Made by a program: the position numbers and the translations under genes | In this document: positions 1-8,600 of the stretch, piece by piece | How positions within the stretch are numbered: position 1 is the first letter of the stretch | How the letters are laid out: each line of letters opens with the position of its first letter | The notes under the pieces: generated by a model | Told to the model about the DNA's origin: nothing | Databases searched by the model: none | The model's input: the letters and a program-made list of their open reading frames with translations, nothing else | From: Nocardiopsis prasina DSM 43845 | GTDB taxonomy: Bacteria > Actinomycetota > Actinomycetes > Streptosporangiales > Streptosporangiaceae | Assembly (NCBI RefSeq): GCF_000341265.1 | Contig: NZ_ANAE01000117.1 | Coordinates: forward strand, 1 to 35,645 | Length of the DNA: 35,645 nucleotides | Direction: 5' to 3'

Positions 1-3000
1 GGGCGGCCGCCTCCTCCGTCTCCGGGTCCAGTGCCAGCTGCACCTTGACCGGGTCGCGGCGGTCGAAGCGCAGCGCACGGCCCGGGGGCAGGCGCTGCGG
101 TCGCAGCGAACCGAACAGCACACCCTCGGAGGGCGGGCAGGAGAGCACCATGCTGGGCGTGTTCGCGTCGATGAGCATCCGCAGCGCCGGTTCGCCCATG
201 GCACGGCTGAAACCGCCGGCACCGCGCGCCAGGATCAGGTGGAACCCGATGTCGGCGCCGTGGGGCAGCATCTCCATGAGCGGGGACAGCGGTCCGCCGC
301 CGCCCGCGGAACTCAGCAGGTCGTAGTCGTCGATGACCACGAACAGTTCGGGGCCGGTCCACCACGAGCGCTCGCGCAGCTGCTCCGGAGTGACCTCCGG
401 GCCCGGCAGCCGGGGCTTGAGCGCCGCGGCCGCCGCCATCATCATCTCGCGTGCGCTCTCGCCGGTCACCGCGTAGCCGAGACGCTGCTCCTCGGGGATC
501 GCGTTGAACAGGCCGCGTCGGGGGTCCACCACGACCACGCGCGCCTCCGTGGCGCTGTACCGCTCCCGGATGGTGCGGGTGACCAGACGCAGCAGGTTGG
601 TCTTGCCGCTCTCGTTGTCCCCGACCACCAGCATGTGCGGCAGCACCGAGAAGTCGTGCCAGAGCGGCTCCAGACGACGCTCCTCCAGACCCAGCGCGAT
701 CTTCGGGCCGTCCTCGGGGGGAGGCAGGTCCGACGCCGGAAGCGAGAGGGGCAGCAGCCGCACCTGGGGAGCGGACGGGCCGTCCCACCGCTGCTTGACG
801 GCGGCCACCACGTCGGCCACCGACGCCTCGGGGCCCTCCTCCATGTGCGGCAGTGTCGACAGGAAGTGCTTGTACTCGGCGGTCAGACCCCGCCCGGGAA
901 TCCGGGGGACCTTCTCGGCCTGGCGCATGTTGATCGCCGAGTCCACCGCGTCGCCGAGCCGGAGCTCGAACCGGGTGACCAGCAGGTCGCGCAGGCTGGA
1001 CTGCACGTCGGCCCAGCGCGGGGAGGCCACGATGAGGTGGATGCCGTAGTTGAGGCCCCGCTGGGCGATCTGGGTGATCTCGGCGATCATGTCGATCATG
1101 TCCGCGCGGACCGTCGCCCAGCCGTCGATGACCAGGAACACGTCCCCGTAGGGCTGGTCGGAGAACTCCCCGGCCGCCCGCCGGCGCCGGTAGGCACCGA
1201 TCGAGTCGATGCCGTGTTCGGCGAAGAACTGCTCACGGCGCCCCAGCAGCGCCGTCATCTCCGCGACGGTGCGCGTGACCCGCTCCAGGTCCATGCGCCC
1301 GCAGATACCGCCCACGTGCGGCAGGTCCGCCACACCGCGCAGTGTGCCGCCACCGAAGTCCAGGATGTAGAACTGCACCTGCTCCGGGGTGTTGGTCAGC
1401 GCCAGCGCGCTGATCAGCGAGACCAGGAGGGTGCTCTTGCCGCTCTGCGGACCACCGATGACGGCCGTGTGCCCGCCCGCGCCGCGCAGATCGGCGGTGA
1501 GCGGGGTCCGCAGCTGCTCGAAGGGGCGGTCCACCAGACCCACCGGCACGGTCAGCACCGGGTCGGTTCCCCACGCGGGCAGTGAGGTCGCGCCCTCCGA
1601 CCGCAGCATCTCCGCCACGGTGGGGGCCTGGTCCAGGGGCGGCAGCCACACCTGTCGCGCGGGGGGACCGACGTCCCGCACCGCCTCCAGGGCCGTCTCC
1701 AGCAGGCTGGTGTCCGACTCCTGCACCGGTTCCGGCTCGGGTTCCACGGCTGAGACCGGAGGCCCGGCCACGTACCCGGGCAGGAAGGGGGTGATCTCAC
1801 GCGCGGCGGTCGACGCCCGCGCCGCACGCCGCTTGGCGCGGTAGGGCCCGGACACGTAGGCGGCCTTGAACCGGGTGAGTTCCTCGGTGTCGGACTTGAG
1901 GTAACCCGAACCCGGCGCGGGAGGGAGCTGGTGGGCGTCGGCCACACCGAGCACGCCCCGGCTCTCCATGGCCGAGAACGTACGCAGCGCGATCCGGTAG
2001 GAGAGGTGGCTCTCCAGCTGGTGCATGCGACCCTCGTCCAGCCGCTGGGAGGCCAGCAGCAGGTGCACGCCCAGGCTTCGGCCCAGGCGCCCGATCATCA
2101 CGAACAGCTCCATGAAGTCCCGGTGCGCGGCGAGCAGCTCGCTGAACTCGTCCACGATCACGAAGAGCGTGGGCATGGGCTCCATGGTCGGGTCGCTCCG
2201 GCGGCCCTTCTCGTACTCGTGCACCGAGCTGAAGTTGCCCGCTGAGCGCAGGAGCTCCTGGCGGCGGATCAGCTCGCCGTGCAGGGCGTCCTGCATGCGC
2301 TCCACGAGGGAGGTCTCGTCGGCCAGGTTGGTGATCAGCGCCGAGGTGTGGGTCAGCTTGTCCAGGCCGATGAACGTGGCGCCGCCCTTGAAGTCCACCA
2401 GGACGAAGTTGAGCTTCTCGGAGGAGTGGGTCAGCGCGAGCGACAGCACGAGCGTACGCAGCAGCTCGCTCTTGCCGGAACCGGTGGCGCCGATCAGCAT
2501 CCCGTGCGGTCCCATCCCCCCGAGCGCCGACTCCTTGAGGTCCAGTTCCAGGGGCGCACCCGAGGCCGCGATGCCGATGGGCACCCGCAGTCGGCTCTCC
2601 GGACGCTCGCGTTCCCACTCGCGGGCGGCGTCCCACGTGTGCAGGTTCGGGATGCCCAGCAGGGTGGTGAGGTCGAAGTCGGTGGTGAGCGGCTCCACGA
2701 CGTCGGCGGCGACGCTCACCCGGTAGGGGGCCATCATGCGGGCCAGCGAACGGGCCCGGTGCAGGTCCAGGGAGTCGGGTCGTCCGAGGTGGGAGAAGGA
2801 CTCGCGTCCGGTACGGTCCAACTCACTCATCTCCACGGAATCCTTTTCGACCCGTAGTGAGAGTGTGTGAGGCGCTCCGTCCCACATGCGCTCGGTGCCC
2901 ACTTCGATCACGATCGCGTTGCGAAAGCCACCGCTGAGCAATCTCGACCCTTGCGGCACGGTTCCGCCGTCGACGATGATGACCGTGAACGGCTCGTCAC

Positions 3001-3946
3001 GACCGGGCGCCGCCTGAGGGTCGAAGGGCGGCCGGTCCGCCAGCGCGGGACCGACGAGTCTTTCCAGCTCAATGGCGTCGGAGGCGATCAGCCGGACCGG
3101 GCCCGCGCCGTCGCGCTCCGTCGGATGCATGCAATGCGGAAGCCATTTCATCCATTCCCAGTCGGCCATTCGCTCACCGTTCACACAGCCGACAACACGC
3201 AATTCATCTGGCGCGTGAAAAACTGTGACCTGACCCACGAGTGCGCGCACCATTGCACGGCTGGATTCCGCGTCGCCGCGAAGACCCAGATGCGCGAATC
3301 CCCGTAGATAAAGCGAGACCGGCAAGTCCGCGACGGTGGCGTAGGCGTTGATGAAACGGCGCAGCGCGTGCGCGCTGAGCGGCTCCAGGTCCTCCACCGG
3401 CTTGGTCGACAACGGGGCGATGCGCGTCTGGAGCGGTTGCTCGCCCACGGCGATGCGGATCTCGGCGAAGTCGTCGTGCGCCCCGCGGCGCTCCCAGAGC
3501 CTGCTCGTGCGCACCAGCGACCACAGCGCCTCCGGGTCGGGGCCGTTCCACGCCCGCGCCTCGCGCTGGGCCACCACGACGTCCCGCACCCGGCCGCGCA
3601 TCTGGCCGAGATAGCGCAGGTAGTCGCGACGGTCACCGGAGAGGCGTCGACTGCGTTCGATCCGTACGCGCAGGATCTGACCGCCCACCATGGCCACCGC
3701 GCCGACGAGCATCATGCCGCCCGCGATGAAGGGCATGGCCGTGCCCAGGGCACCGCCCCCGCCGGGGCGGATGAACATCATCACCATCGCGAGCGAGCTC
3801 AGTGCCATCGGCAGGTACATGAAGACCCCCGAGATGCTGTTCTCCTGCTCAGGGAGGACCGGGGGTTCCTGGAGGGAGAGCTCGCCGTCGGGCGGCTCGG
3901 GGCCGGGTCGACGCGCCGGCCTGCGGACGAGGATGGTGCTGATCAG
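1..3946 (-). CDS. eccC: EccC-type FtsK/SpoIIIE ATPase of the type VII secretion system (3' end off window)
   Basis: This is the membrane-bound motor ATPase that recognises WXG100 substrates and drives export. About 1315 codons lie in the window and the frame is open to base 1; the last residues seen read DPVKVQLALDPETEEAA, so only the extreme C-terminus is missing. The N-terminus has the family's Pro/Arg-rich start (RRPARRPGPE), then two membrane segments at about residues 42-85. Three ATPase domains follow: Walker A GATGSGKS at 486-493 with Walker B VIVDEF near 597, GGPQSGK at 831-837 with FLVIDGW, and GDNESGK at 1109-1115 with FVVIDDY. EccCa and EccCb are therefore one chain, as usual outside ESX-1. 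No ATG, GTG or TTG sits at the conserved N-terminus. The best start is CTG at 3946, five bases after AAGGG; the first in-frame ATG (3820) would delete the conserved head. The gene is divergent from eccD. Confidence 0.95.
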   Translation of the reverse strand, partial: MISTILVRRPARRPGPEPPDGELSLQEPPVLPEQENSISGVFMYLPMALSSLAMVMMFIRPGGGGALGTAMPFIAGGMMLVGAVAMVGGQILRVRIERSRRLSGDRRDYLRYLGQMRGRVRDVVVAQREARAWNGPDPEALWSLVRTSRLWERRGAHDDFAEIRIAVGEQPLQTRIAPLSTKPVEDLEPLSAHALRRFINAYATVADLPVSLYLRGFAHLGLRGDAESSRAMVRALVGQVTVFHAPDELRVVGCVNGERMADWEWMKWLPHCMHPTERDGAGPVRLIASDAIELERLVGPALADRPPFDPQAAPGRDEPFTVIIVDGGTVPQGSRLLSGGFRNAIVIEVGTERMWDGAPHTLSLRVEKDSVEMSELDRTGRESFSHLGRPDSLDLHRARSLARMMAPYRVSVAADVVEPLTTDFDLTTLLGIPNLHTWDAAREWERERPESRLRVPIGIAASGAPLELDLKESALGGMGPHGMLIGATGSGKSELLRTLVLSLALTHSSEKLNFVLVDFKGGATFIGLDKLTHTSALITNLADETSLVERMQDALHGELIRRQELLRSAGNFSSVHEYEKGRRSDPTMEPMPTLFVIVDEFSELLAAHRDFMELFVMIGRLGRSLGVHLLLASQRLDEGRMHQLESHLSYRIALRTFSAMESRGVLGVADAHQLPPAPGSGYLKSDTEELTRFKAAYVSGPYRAKRRAARASTAAREITPFLPGYVAGPPVSAVEPEPEPVQESDTSLLETALEAVRDVGPPARQVWLPPLDQAPTVAEMLRSEGATSLPAWGTDPVLTVPVGLVDRPFEQLRTPLTADLRGAGGHTAVIGGPQSGKSTLLVSLISALALTNTPEQVQFYILDFGGGTLRGVADLPHVGGICGRMDLERVTRTVAEMTALLGRREQFFAEHGIDSIGAYRRRRAAGEFSDQPYGDVFLVIDGWATVRADMIDMIAEITQIAQRGLNYGIHLIVASPRWADVQSSLRDLLVTRFELRLGDAVDSAINMRQAEKVPRIPGRGLTAEYKHFLSTLPHMEEGPEASVADVVAAVKQRWDGPSAPQVRLLPLSLPASDLPPPEDGPKIALGLEERRLEPLWHDFSVLPHMLVVGDNESGKTNLLRLVTRTIRERYSATEARVVVVDPRRGLFNAIPEEQRLGYAVTGESAREMMMAAAAALKPRLPGPEVTPEQLRERSWWTGPELFVVIDDYDLLSSAGGGGPLSPLMEMLPHGADIGFHLILARGAGGFSRAMGEPALRMLIDANTPSMVLSCPPSEGVLFGSLRPQRLPPGRALRFDRRDPVKVQLALDPETEEAAA

Positions 3947-4126
3947 CGTATCCCTTCTCTTTCCCCTGGTCAGGTGCCATTCGTGACAGGGGCGGCGGGC
4001 GGACCGGCCGGGGGCAATTCCGACGGGCTCGAATGGGGGAACCCTAGAGCCGGATTCGGTCTCCGGGTGAGGGGGCTGGGGCGCTCAAATGAGCAACGGT
4101 ATCCCCGGGGCAGAGTTTTCCGAAAC

Positions 4127-4160
4127 GTCATGACCGGAATTCCGGAAGTGATGCTAGTCT
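4127..4160 (+). promoter_or_regulatory. Putative eccD-direction promoter with overlapping palindromes
   Basis: A perfect 8-bp palindrome GTCATGAC (4127-4134) abuts a perfect 12-bp palindrome CCGGAATTCCGG (4134-4145). Nine bases later comes TGC-TAGTCT (4152-4160), an extended -10-like element, which would start transcription near 4167 and give a leader of about 145 nt before eccD. The palindromes lie where a -35 hexamer would be, and no good -35 is visible. A regulator binding there could control eccD and, in the other direction, eccC. This is inferred from sequence pattern only. Confidence 0.4.
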
Positions 4161-4247
4161 AGCTCAGCATTTCCAGTTCGGGTGCGCCGTACCCCTGCCC
4201 CCGGGTGTTCCGCCGAGGAATGGCGCAGCCCCGCCTTCTCCCCCTCC

Positions 4248-4272
4248 ACGGGTGTCTTTATCCCACACCCGT
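4248..4272 (+). promoter_or_regulatory. Hairpin in the predicted eccD 5' leader
   Basis: ACGGGTGT (4248-4255) and ACACCCGT (4265-4272) are perfectly complementary 8-bp arms around a 9-nt loop, ending 38 bases before the eccD ATG. The hairpin could stabilise the leader or modulate translation of the secretion operon. There is no U tract, so a simple terminator is unlikely. Confidence 0.4.
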
Positions 4273-4310
4273 AAACCGACCCAGCCACTGTCGTCCAGCG
4301 AGGAGGACCG

Positions 4311-5708
4311 ATGTCGGACGTCGTCTCCGCCGATCTCTGCCGCCTGGTCGTGCGCGCGCCCAACGCCTCCTTCGAGATCGCCGTTCCGTGCGACCTGCCG
4401 CTGGCCGAGCTGCTGCCCACGTTCCTGCTCTACGCCGAGAACGAGTACGAGGACCTCGACGAGAGCGGCCTCGAGCACGGAGGGTGGGTGCTCCAACGTC
4501 TGGGCTCACCCCCGCTCGACGAGTCCGAGACCGTCGAGACGCTCGGCCTCACCGACGGCGAGACCCTGTACCTGCGCGAACGCGCCGACCAGATGCCGGA
4601 GATCCACTTCGACGACCTCGTCGACGGACTGGCCGACACCCTGTCGGAGCGCTCCGACGGCTGGGGGCCACGGGTCTCCAGGCGGGCTCTGACCGGCACC
4701 GCCGCCGTGGGCTTCGCCGGTGCCCTCGGCCTGTTGACGCTGCTCGGCCCCACCTGGATCGCGGGCGCCACCGCCGCCGCGACGGGGCTGCTCCTGCTGC
4801 TCGCCGCCGGGGCGGCCGCCCGCGCCTTCGACGCGCCCATCGCGGCCGCCGTCACGGGCGGCGCCGCCGTGCTGTTCATGGCGTTCGCCGGGGCCACGCT
4901 CCCGGGTGGCGACCCCAGCAACGCCCTCACCGGCGCGCGGATGCTCTCGGGCGCGTCCACGGCGACCGGCGCCGCGGTCCTTGCGATCGCTGCCGTCGCC
5001 GCCTGCCTGCCGTTCTTCACGGCGATCATCGGCACGGCCCTGTTCACCGCCGCCGCCGGTGCCCTGCTCATGTTCTGGGACAACGCCCCGCCGCCCGGGG
5101 TGGCCGTCTCGGCCGCCGCCCTGGTGCTGCTGCTCTGTTCGTTCGCACCTGCCCTGGCCTTCCGTCTGGCGGGGATGCGCTTGCCTCCGCTGCCTGACGG
5201 GGTCAGCCAGCTCGGCGAGTACATCGATCCCCACCCGGCTCGCGACGTGCGCACCCGTAGCCAGCGCGCGGACCACTACCTCGGCGGCCTGCTGGTCGTC
5301 GTCGCCGTGGTCTGCGCGGCCTCGATGACCGTGCTGGCCGCCCACCCGGGCGGCCTGGCCTCCACGGCGGGCGTCTGCGTCGCGCTGATCCTGCTGCTCC
5401 AGTCGCGCGGGCTCAGCGGTGTGTGGCACCGGGTGTGCCTGCTGGGTGCCGGTGTCTACGGGCTGGTGGCCATGGCGGTCGGCGGCGGGCTCGTGGGCGG
5501 CGACACCGCCCGCATGGTCCTGTTCGGGCTGCTGCTGGTCGCGGCGCTCGGTCTGCTCCTGGCCGCCTGGTCCGTGCCGGGCAACCGCCCCATCCCGCAC
5601 TGGGGACGCGCGGGCGAGCTCATCCAGAGTCTCGCGGCGATCGTCCTGGTGTGCCTGATTCCCGGGAACCTGGGGTTGCTGGCGCTGCTGAGGGGGATCG
5701 GCGGATGA
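4311..5708 (+). CDS. eccD: EccD, type VII secretion membrane protein
   Basis: EccD forms much of the membrane rim of the ESX core complex. The 465-residue protein has a cytosolic ubiquitin-like N-terminal domain (about 1-95, the YukD/EccD-N fold). It is followed by about eleven hydrophobic segments from residue 120 to the C-terminus, broken by one longer polar loop (RLPPLPDGVSQLGEY, about 285-320). That arrangement and length are standard for EccD. The ATG at 4311 is preceded by GAGGAGG at ideal spacing. It is the first gene of a plus-strand row and ends 25 bases before eccB, so the two are probably co-transcribed. Confidence 0.95.
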   Translation: MSDVVSADLCRLVVRAPNASFEIAVPCDLPLAELLPTFLLYAENEYEDLDESGLEHGGWVLQRLGSPPLDESETVETLGLTDGETLYLRERADQMPEIHFDDLVDGLADTLSERSDGWGPRVSRRALTGTAAVGFAGALGLLTLLGPTWIAGATAAATGLLLLLAAGAAARAFDAPIAAAVTGGAAVLFMAFAGATLPGGDPSNALTGARMLSGASTATGAAVLAIAAVAACLPFFTAIIGTALFTAAAGALLMFWDNAPPPGVAVSAAALVLLLCSFAPALAFRLAGMRLPPLPDGVSQLGEYIDPHPARDVRTRSQRADHYLGGLLVVVAVVCAASMTVLAAHPGGLASTAGVCVALILLLQSRGLSGVWHRVCLLGAGVYGLVAMAVGGGLVGGDTARMVLFGLLLVAALGLLLAAWSVPGNRPIPHWGRAGELIQSLAAIVLVCLIPGNLGLLALLRGIGG

Positions 5709-5733
5709 CGCGTAGCGGAAGGCGGGTGGTCTG

Positions 5734-7185
5734 ATGCAGACCCGACGCGACCAGGTACAGGCGCACTCGTTCATGGTGCGCCGACTCTCCACGGCCATGG
5801 CCGCCGCCGATCCGGACGCCGTCGAGGCGCCCTTGCGGCGTACCCGCAACGGCGCCTTCATCGGGCTCATCCTCGCGGTGCTGCTGTGCGTGGGGTTCCT
5901 CATCTTCGGCCTGATCTTCCCGGGCGGCGCCACCTCCTGGCGCTACGAGGGAACGCTCGTCGCCGTCAAGGGCGGCGCGGGCCGGTACGTCTTCTCCGAT
6001 GGCGTTCTCTGGCCGGTGTCCAACCAGGCGTCGGCCCTGCTGCTGGCATCGAACCCCAAACCGGTTCAGGTCGCCGCCGACTCGCTGGAGGGCACCCCCG
6101 TGGGAGCCCCGCTGGGCATCGCCGGTGCCCCCGACGGGCTCCCCGCCACGGACGCCGAGGGCTCCATGGTCTGGCAGGTGTGCGCCACCACCGTCAACAC
6201 CGGGGACGGCGTCGAGACCCTGACCTCGCTCACCCTGGGCCGGTCCCCGTTCGGCTCCCCGGTCGGGGAGGACGACGGCGTCCTGGTCCGGGGACCCGGC
6301 GGTGAGGCCCACCTGCTGTGGAAGGGCACCCGCCTGGCCATCGACGAGGAGAACGGAGCCCTGGAGTCCCTGGGATACGGCACGGCCGTGGCCCACCCCG
6401 TCGCCGCGGCCGTCCTGGACGGCGTGCCCGCCGGGCCCCGACTCGCCGCACTCGACGTCGAGGGACGCGGGGAGGACGGGCCGCGTGTCAGCGGAGCCGA
6501 CACCCGCGTGGGACAGGTCTTCAGCGTCCCGGCCACGGAGGGCGGATCGGAGCAGTTCTACGTCCTCACCCGGGACGGGCTGACCCCCACCGACCCCACC
6601 CACGCCCGCCTGATCCTGGGGCACCCGCTCACGGCGGAGGAGGCCTACGGGGGCGGCGACCCCGCGCCGGTCGAACTCACCGTCAACGAACTGCGCTCCC
6701 ACCTGTCGGGCGCGGAACCGGTGACCGGTGACGGGCTGCCCTCCGTGCCGCCGCCGCTGACCGATCCCCAGGGCGCCGCGCTGTGCGTCATCGACCAGGG
6801 TGACGGCGCGCTGGCGCTGGCGCTCACCTCCCCGGCCGACATCGGCGGGCGGGCGGCCCGGCCCCCGTCGGGCAGCACGGCCGCCTGCACCGCCCCCGAC
6901 CTCATCGACATCCCGTCCGGGGAGGGCGGCCTGGTCAGGGCGGCTCCGGCAGGCGGGGCGGCGCTGCGCGGCTCTTACTTCCTGGTCACCGACACCGGAG
7001 CCAAGTACGCGGTGCCCGACGCCAAGGCGGCCGAGACCCTGGGCTACGCGCCAGGAGGGGCCTCCGCCGTGTCCACCGCCCTGTTGGACCTGCTGCCGAC
7101 CGGGCCCGACCTGACCCCGCAGGCCGCCGCGGAACCCGTCGGCGCTCTCGCGGAACCGGGGGAACCCCGGTGCCTTTCCGACTGA
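5734..7185 (+). CDS. eccB: EccB, type VII secretion protein
   Basis: EccB is the core ESX component with a large extracytoplasmic domain. The 483-residue chain starts with the conserved cytosolic stretch (MQTRRDQVQAHSFMVRRL), followed by one membrane helix at about residues 41-62. The remaining ~420 residues form the repetitive R1-R4/central domain. Conserved cysteines are visible in CATTVNT, ALCVID and AACTAPD and probably form disulfides outside the membrane. The end (PRCLSD) is short, lacking the Pro-rich tail of some homologues. The ATG follows a GGAAGG-type site and sits just after eccD. Confidence 0.95.
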   Translation: MQTRRDQVQAHSFMVRRLSTAMAAADPDAVEAPLRRTRNGAFIGLILAVLLCVGFLIFGLIFPGGATSWRYEGTLVAVKGGAGRYVFSDGVLWPVSNQASALLLASNPKPVQVAADSLEGTPVGAPLGIAGAPDGLPATDAEGSMVWQVCATTVNTGDGVETLTSLTLGRSPFGSPVGEDDGVLVRGPGGEAHLLWKGTRLAIDEENGALESLGYGTAVAHPVAAAVLDGVPAGPRLAALDVEGRGEDGPRVSGADTRVGQVFSVPATEGGSEQFYVLTRDGLTPTDPTHARLILGHPLTAEEAYGGGDPAPVELTVNELRSHLSGAEPVTGDGLPSVPPPLTDPQGAALCVIDQGDGALALALTSPADIGGRAARPPSGSTAACTAPDLIDIPSGEGGLVRAAPAGGAALRGSYFLVTDTGAKYAVPDAKAAETLGYAPGGASAVSTALLDLLPTGPDLTPQAAAEPVGALAEPGEPRCLSD

Positions 7186-7210
7186 CGCCCCACAGAACCA
7201 GGAGATTCCC

Positions 7211-7540
7211 ATGTCGATGATGCGCAGTACCGACCAGGCCATGCGGACCGGCCGCGACGCCATGGAGACGGCCCACACCACGTGCAACGGCGTCTACACC
7301 GGCGTGGACGGCGTGCGGGACCTGCTCGGCGGCAACTGGCAGGGCGGCGCGGCCACCCAGTACGACACCGCGCTGGTCAAGTGGCTCGAGGAGCTGCGCC
7401 TGATCACCAACGACATGAACGACATGATCGGCATCCTCGGCGGCACCGAGCGCAACTTCCACGCCATGGAGGACGAGAACATGCTGTCCGCCAACTGGAT
7501 CACCCAGCTCAACCCGAACCAGGCCGACGTCGCTCGCTGA
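7211..7540 (+). CDS. WXG100 family secreted protein (Esx), first of pair
   Basis: This 109-residue helical protein is a small type VII substrate expected to form a helix-turn-helix heterodimer with its neighbour. The W-x-G turn is WQG at residues 43-45 (GGNWQGGAATQY), in the usual central position. Both helices are amphipathic, and a short extra tail follows the usual ~100 residues. No C-terminal YxxxD/E signal is present, so it probably relies on the partner encoded at 7614. The ATG follows CCAGGAG at good spacing. The gene directly follows eccB and is likely in the same transcript. Confidence 0.92.
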   Translation: MSMMRSTDQAMRTGRDAMETAHTTCNGVYTGVDGVRDLLGGNWQGGAATQYDTALVKWLEELRLITNDMNDMIGILGGTERNFHAMEDENMLSANWITQLNPNQADVAR

Positions 7541-7570
7541 CCTGACCTGATCTGACCGACCTGATCCGTA

Positions 7571-7590
7571 CGCCCCCACGACCGGGGGCG
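7571..7590. terminator. Hairpin between the two esx genes
   Basis: CGCCCCC (7571-7577) pairs with GGGGGCG (7584-7590) around a 6-nt loop in the 73-base gap between the two esx genes. No U tract follows. It more likely protects or partly attenuates the transcript than terminates it fully. Confidence 0.45.
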
Positions 7591-7613
7591 CACCACCGAG
7601 AGAAACCGGAGCC

Positions 7614-7916
7614 ATGTCCATGGACGGATTCGAGATCAAGTACAGCGGTGCTGACGACGCGGGCATCGACCTGCGTAAGCAGACCGACATCATCGAGCAG
7701 GCCATCAACGAGCTGGACGCCAAGGTCCAGGCCGTCAAGTCCGACTGGATCGGTGAGGCCGCCGAGCAGTACGACCAGCGGCTCCTGTCCTGGCGGCGCA
7801 ACGTCGCCGACATGCGCGCGCTGCTGGGCCACGCCCAGGTCTCCCTGGGTGACATCACCGAGCGCTACCGCCGCGGCGACCTCCAGGAAGCCGGGAACTG
7901 GAACGCCCGCCGCTGA
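7614..7916 (+). CDS. WXG100 family secreted protein (Esx), second of pair, with YxxxD signal
   Basis: This 100-residue WXG100 protein has the W-x-G turn as WIG at residues 45-47 (SDWIGEAAEQYDQR). A YxxxD export motif (YRRGD, residues 85-89) follows the second helix. That motif is the general type VII signal read by EccC, so this member probably carries the signal for the heterodimer formed with the product at 7211. Its length is exactly the family norm. The ATG at 7614 has a weak CGGAG site close by; the second Met codon is at residue 3. Confidence 0.93.
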   Translation: MSMDGFEIKYSGADDAGIDLRKQTDIIEQAINELDAKVQAVKSDWIGEAAEQYDQRLLSWRRNVADMRALLGHAQVSLGDITERYRRGDLQEAGNWNARR

Positions 7917-7922
7917 TCGCTC

Positions 7923-7969
7923 CCCTCGGCCGCGGCGCCGGTCCGCTCGGGCCACGCCGCGGCCGAGGG
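7923..7969 (+). terminator. Strong GC hairpin after the esx pair
   Basis: CCCTCGGCCGCGGC (7923-7936) and GCCGCGGCCGAGGG (7956-7969) form a perfect 14-bp stem with a 19-nt loop, starting seven bases after the esx stop codon. No T run follows, which is common for actinomycete terminators. It probably caps the eccD-eccB-esx-esx transcript or reduces read-through into the next gene. Confidence 0.6.
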
Positions 7970-8043
7970 AACACCGCACCCACACCGGATGACGCCGCAC
8001 CACGGCTTGACGAAGAGCTGGACAGGAGAGGACGGGGCAGGAC

Positions 8044-8517
8044 GTGTCAGAGGAAAAGACCAAGGTCACGCTGGACTATCTCAAGACGTTGCAGACGGCG
8101 CACATTGATCCGCTTCGGGAGAAGGTCTCGAAGATGAAGACGCGGGCGTCCGAGTTCTACCCGGGTGGCGAGGGTGCCTCCGCCCCCAAGGTGCCCTTCG
8201 GCAATCCGGACTACCTGGACTACGCCGGTTCACTCTCCTCGGAGGTCGGCGGCGTGCTGTCGCAGTTCACCACCCTGGTCACCGACCTGGAGACCCGCCT
8301 GGTCGGGATGTCCGCCGGGATCCGGAACAGTGCGCTCACCTACGAGGAGCTGGAGTCCGACGCCGAGTTGGACGCCACTCAGGTCGGCCAGATCATGTCC
8401 AACGGTGCGCCCACGGGCGGCGGTGGCGGCGGCGGTGGCGGCGGCGGTGGTGGTAACGGCGGCGGTGGCGGCAACGGCCCCAACGACTCGCCCAACGAGA
8501 CCCCCGAGTCGTCCTGA
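8044..8517 (+). CDS. WXG100-like helical protein with poly-Gly tail, putative type VII substrate
   Basis: The 157-residue protein is mostly helical over residues 1-115, the size of a WXG100 protein, and then becomes a Gly/Asn linker of about 25 residues ending in a Pro/Asn/Glu tail. It lacks the WXG turn. It does carry YEELE at about residues 100-104 just after the second long helix, which matches the YxxxE/D type VII export motif. It probably pairs with another ESX-type protein, perhaps the head of the next gene's product. The start is GTG at 8044 with AGGAC upstream. Family assignment rests on size, context and the motif. Confidence 0.7.
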   Translation: MSEEKTKVTLDYLKTLQTAHIDPLREKVSKMKTRASEFYPGGEGASAPKVPFGNPDYLDYAGSLSSEVGGVLSQFTTLVTDLETRLVGMSAGIRNSALTYEELESDAELDATQVGQIMSNGAPTGGGGGGGGGGGGGNGGGGGNGPNDSPNETPESS

Positions 8518-8532
8518 GCCGAGGCCCTCGGC
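8518..8532 (+). terminator. Small hairpin immediately after stop codon
   Basis: GCCGAG (8518-8523) and CTCGGC (8527-8532) form a 6-bp stem with a 3-nt loop starting at the base after the stop. It is short and lacks a U tract, so it is at most a weak attenuator or 3'-end protector. Confidence 0.3.
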
Positions 8533-8600
8533 ACAGCGTCCGTCCGCTCTGTTCCCCCGAGCACCCCTTCGCCCCACGAACCCGCCCCTGAGGAAATTCC

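Larger units (their letters stand above)
3947..4310. other. Gene-free divergent promoter region between eccC and eccD
   Basis: These 364 bases separate the divergent eccC and eccD genes. Short open frames here have no family features and look like GC-driven noise. The stretch holds two adjacent palindromes, an extended -10-like hexamer facing eccD and a hairpin in the predicted eccD leader (listed separately). An AAGGG ribosome-binding site precedes the eccC start. No clear promoter facing eccC was recognised, though the palindromes could serve both directions. Confidence 0.7.

Noticed and set aside
239..2857. Several plus-strand open frames opposite eccC
   Set aside because: The minus strand encodes EccC with three Walker A motifs in one uninterrupted frame; the plus frames are shadows.
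3181..3636. Alternative minus-strand frames of 115-151 codons inside eccC
   Set aside because: They are Arg/Ser-rich shadows of the EccC reading frame, which continues unbroken through this stretch.
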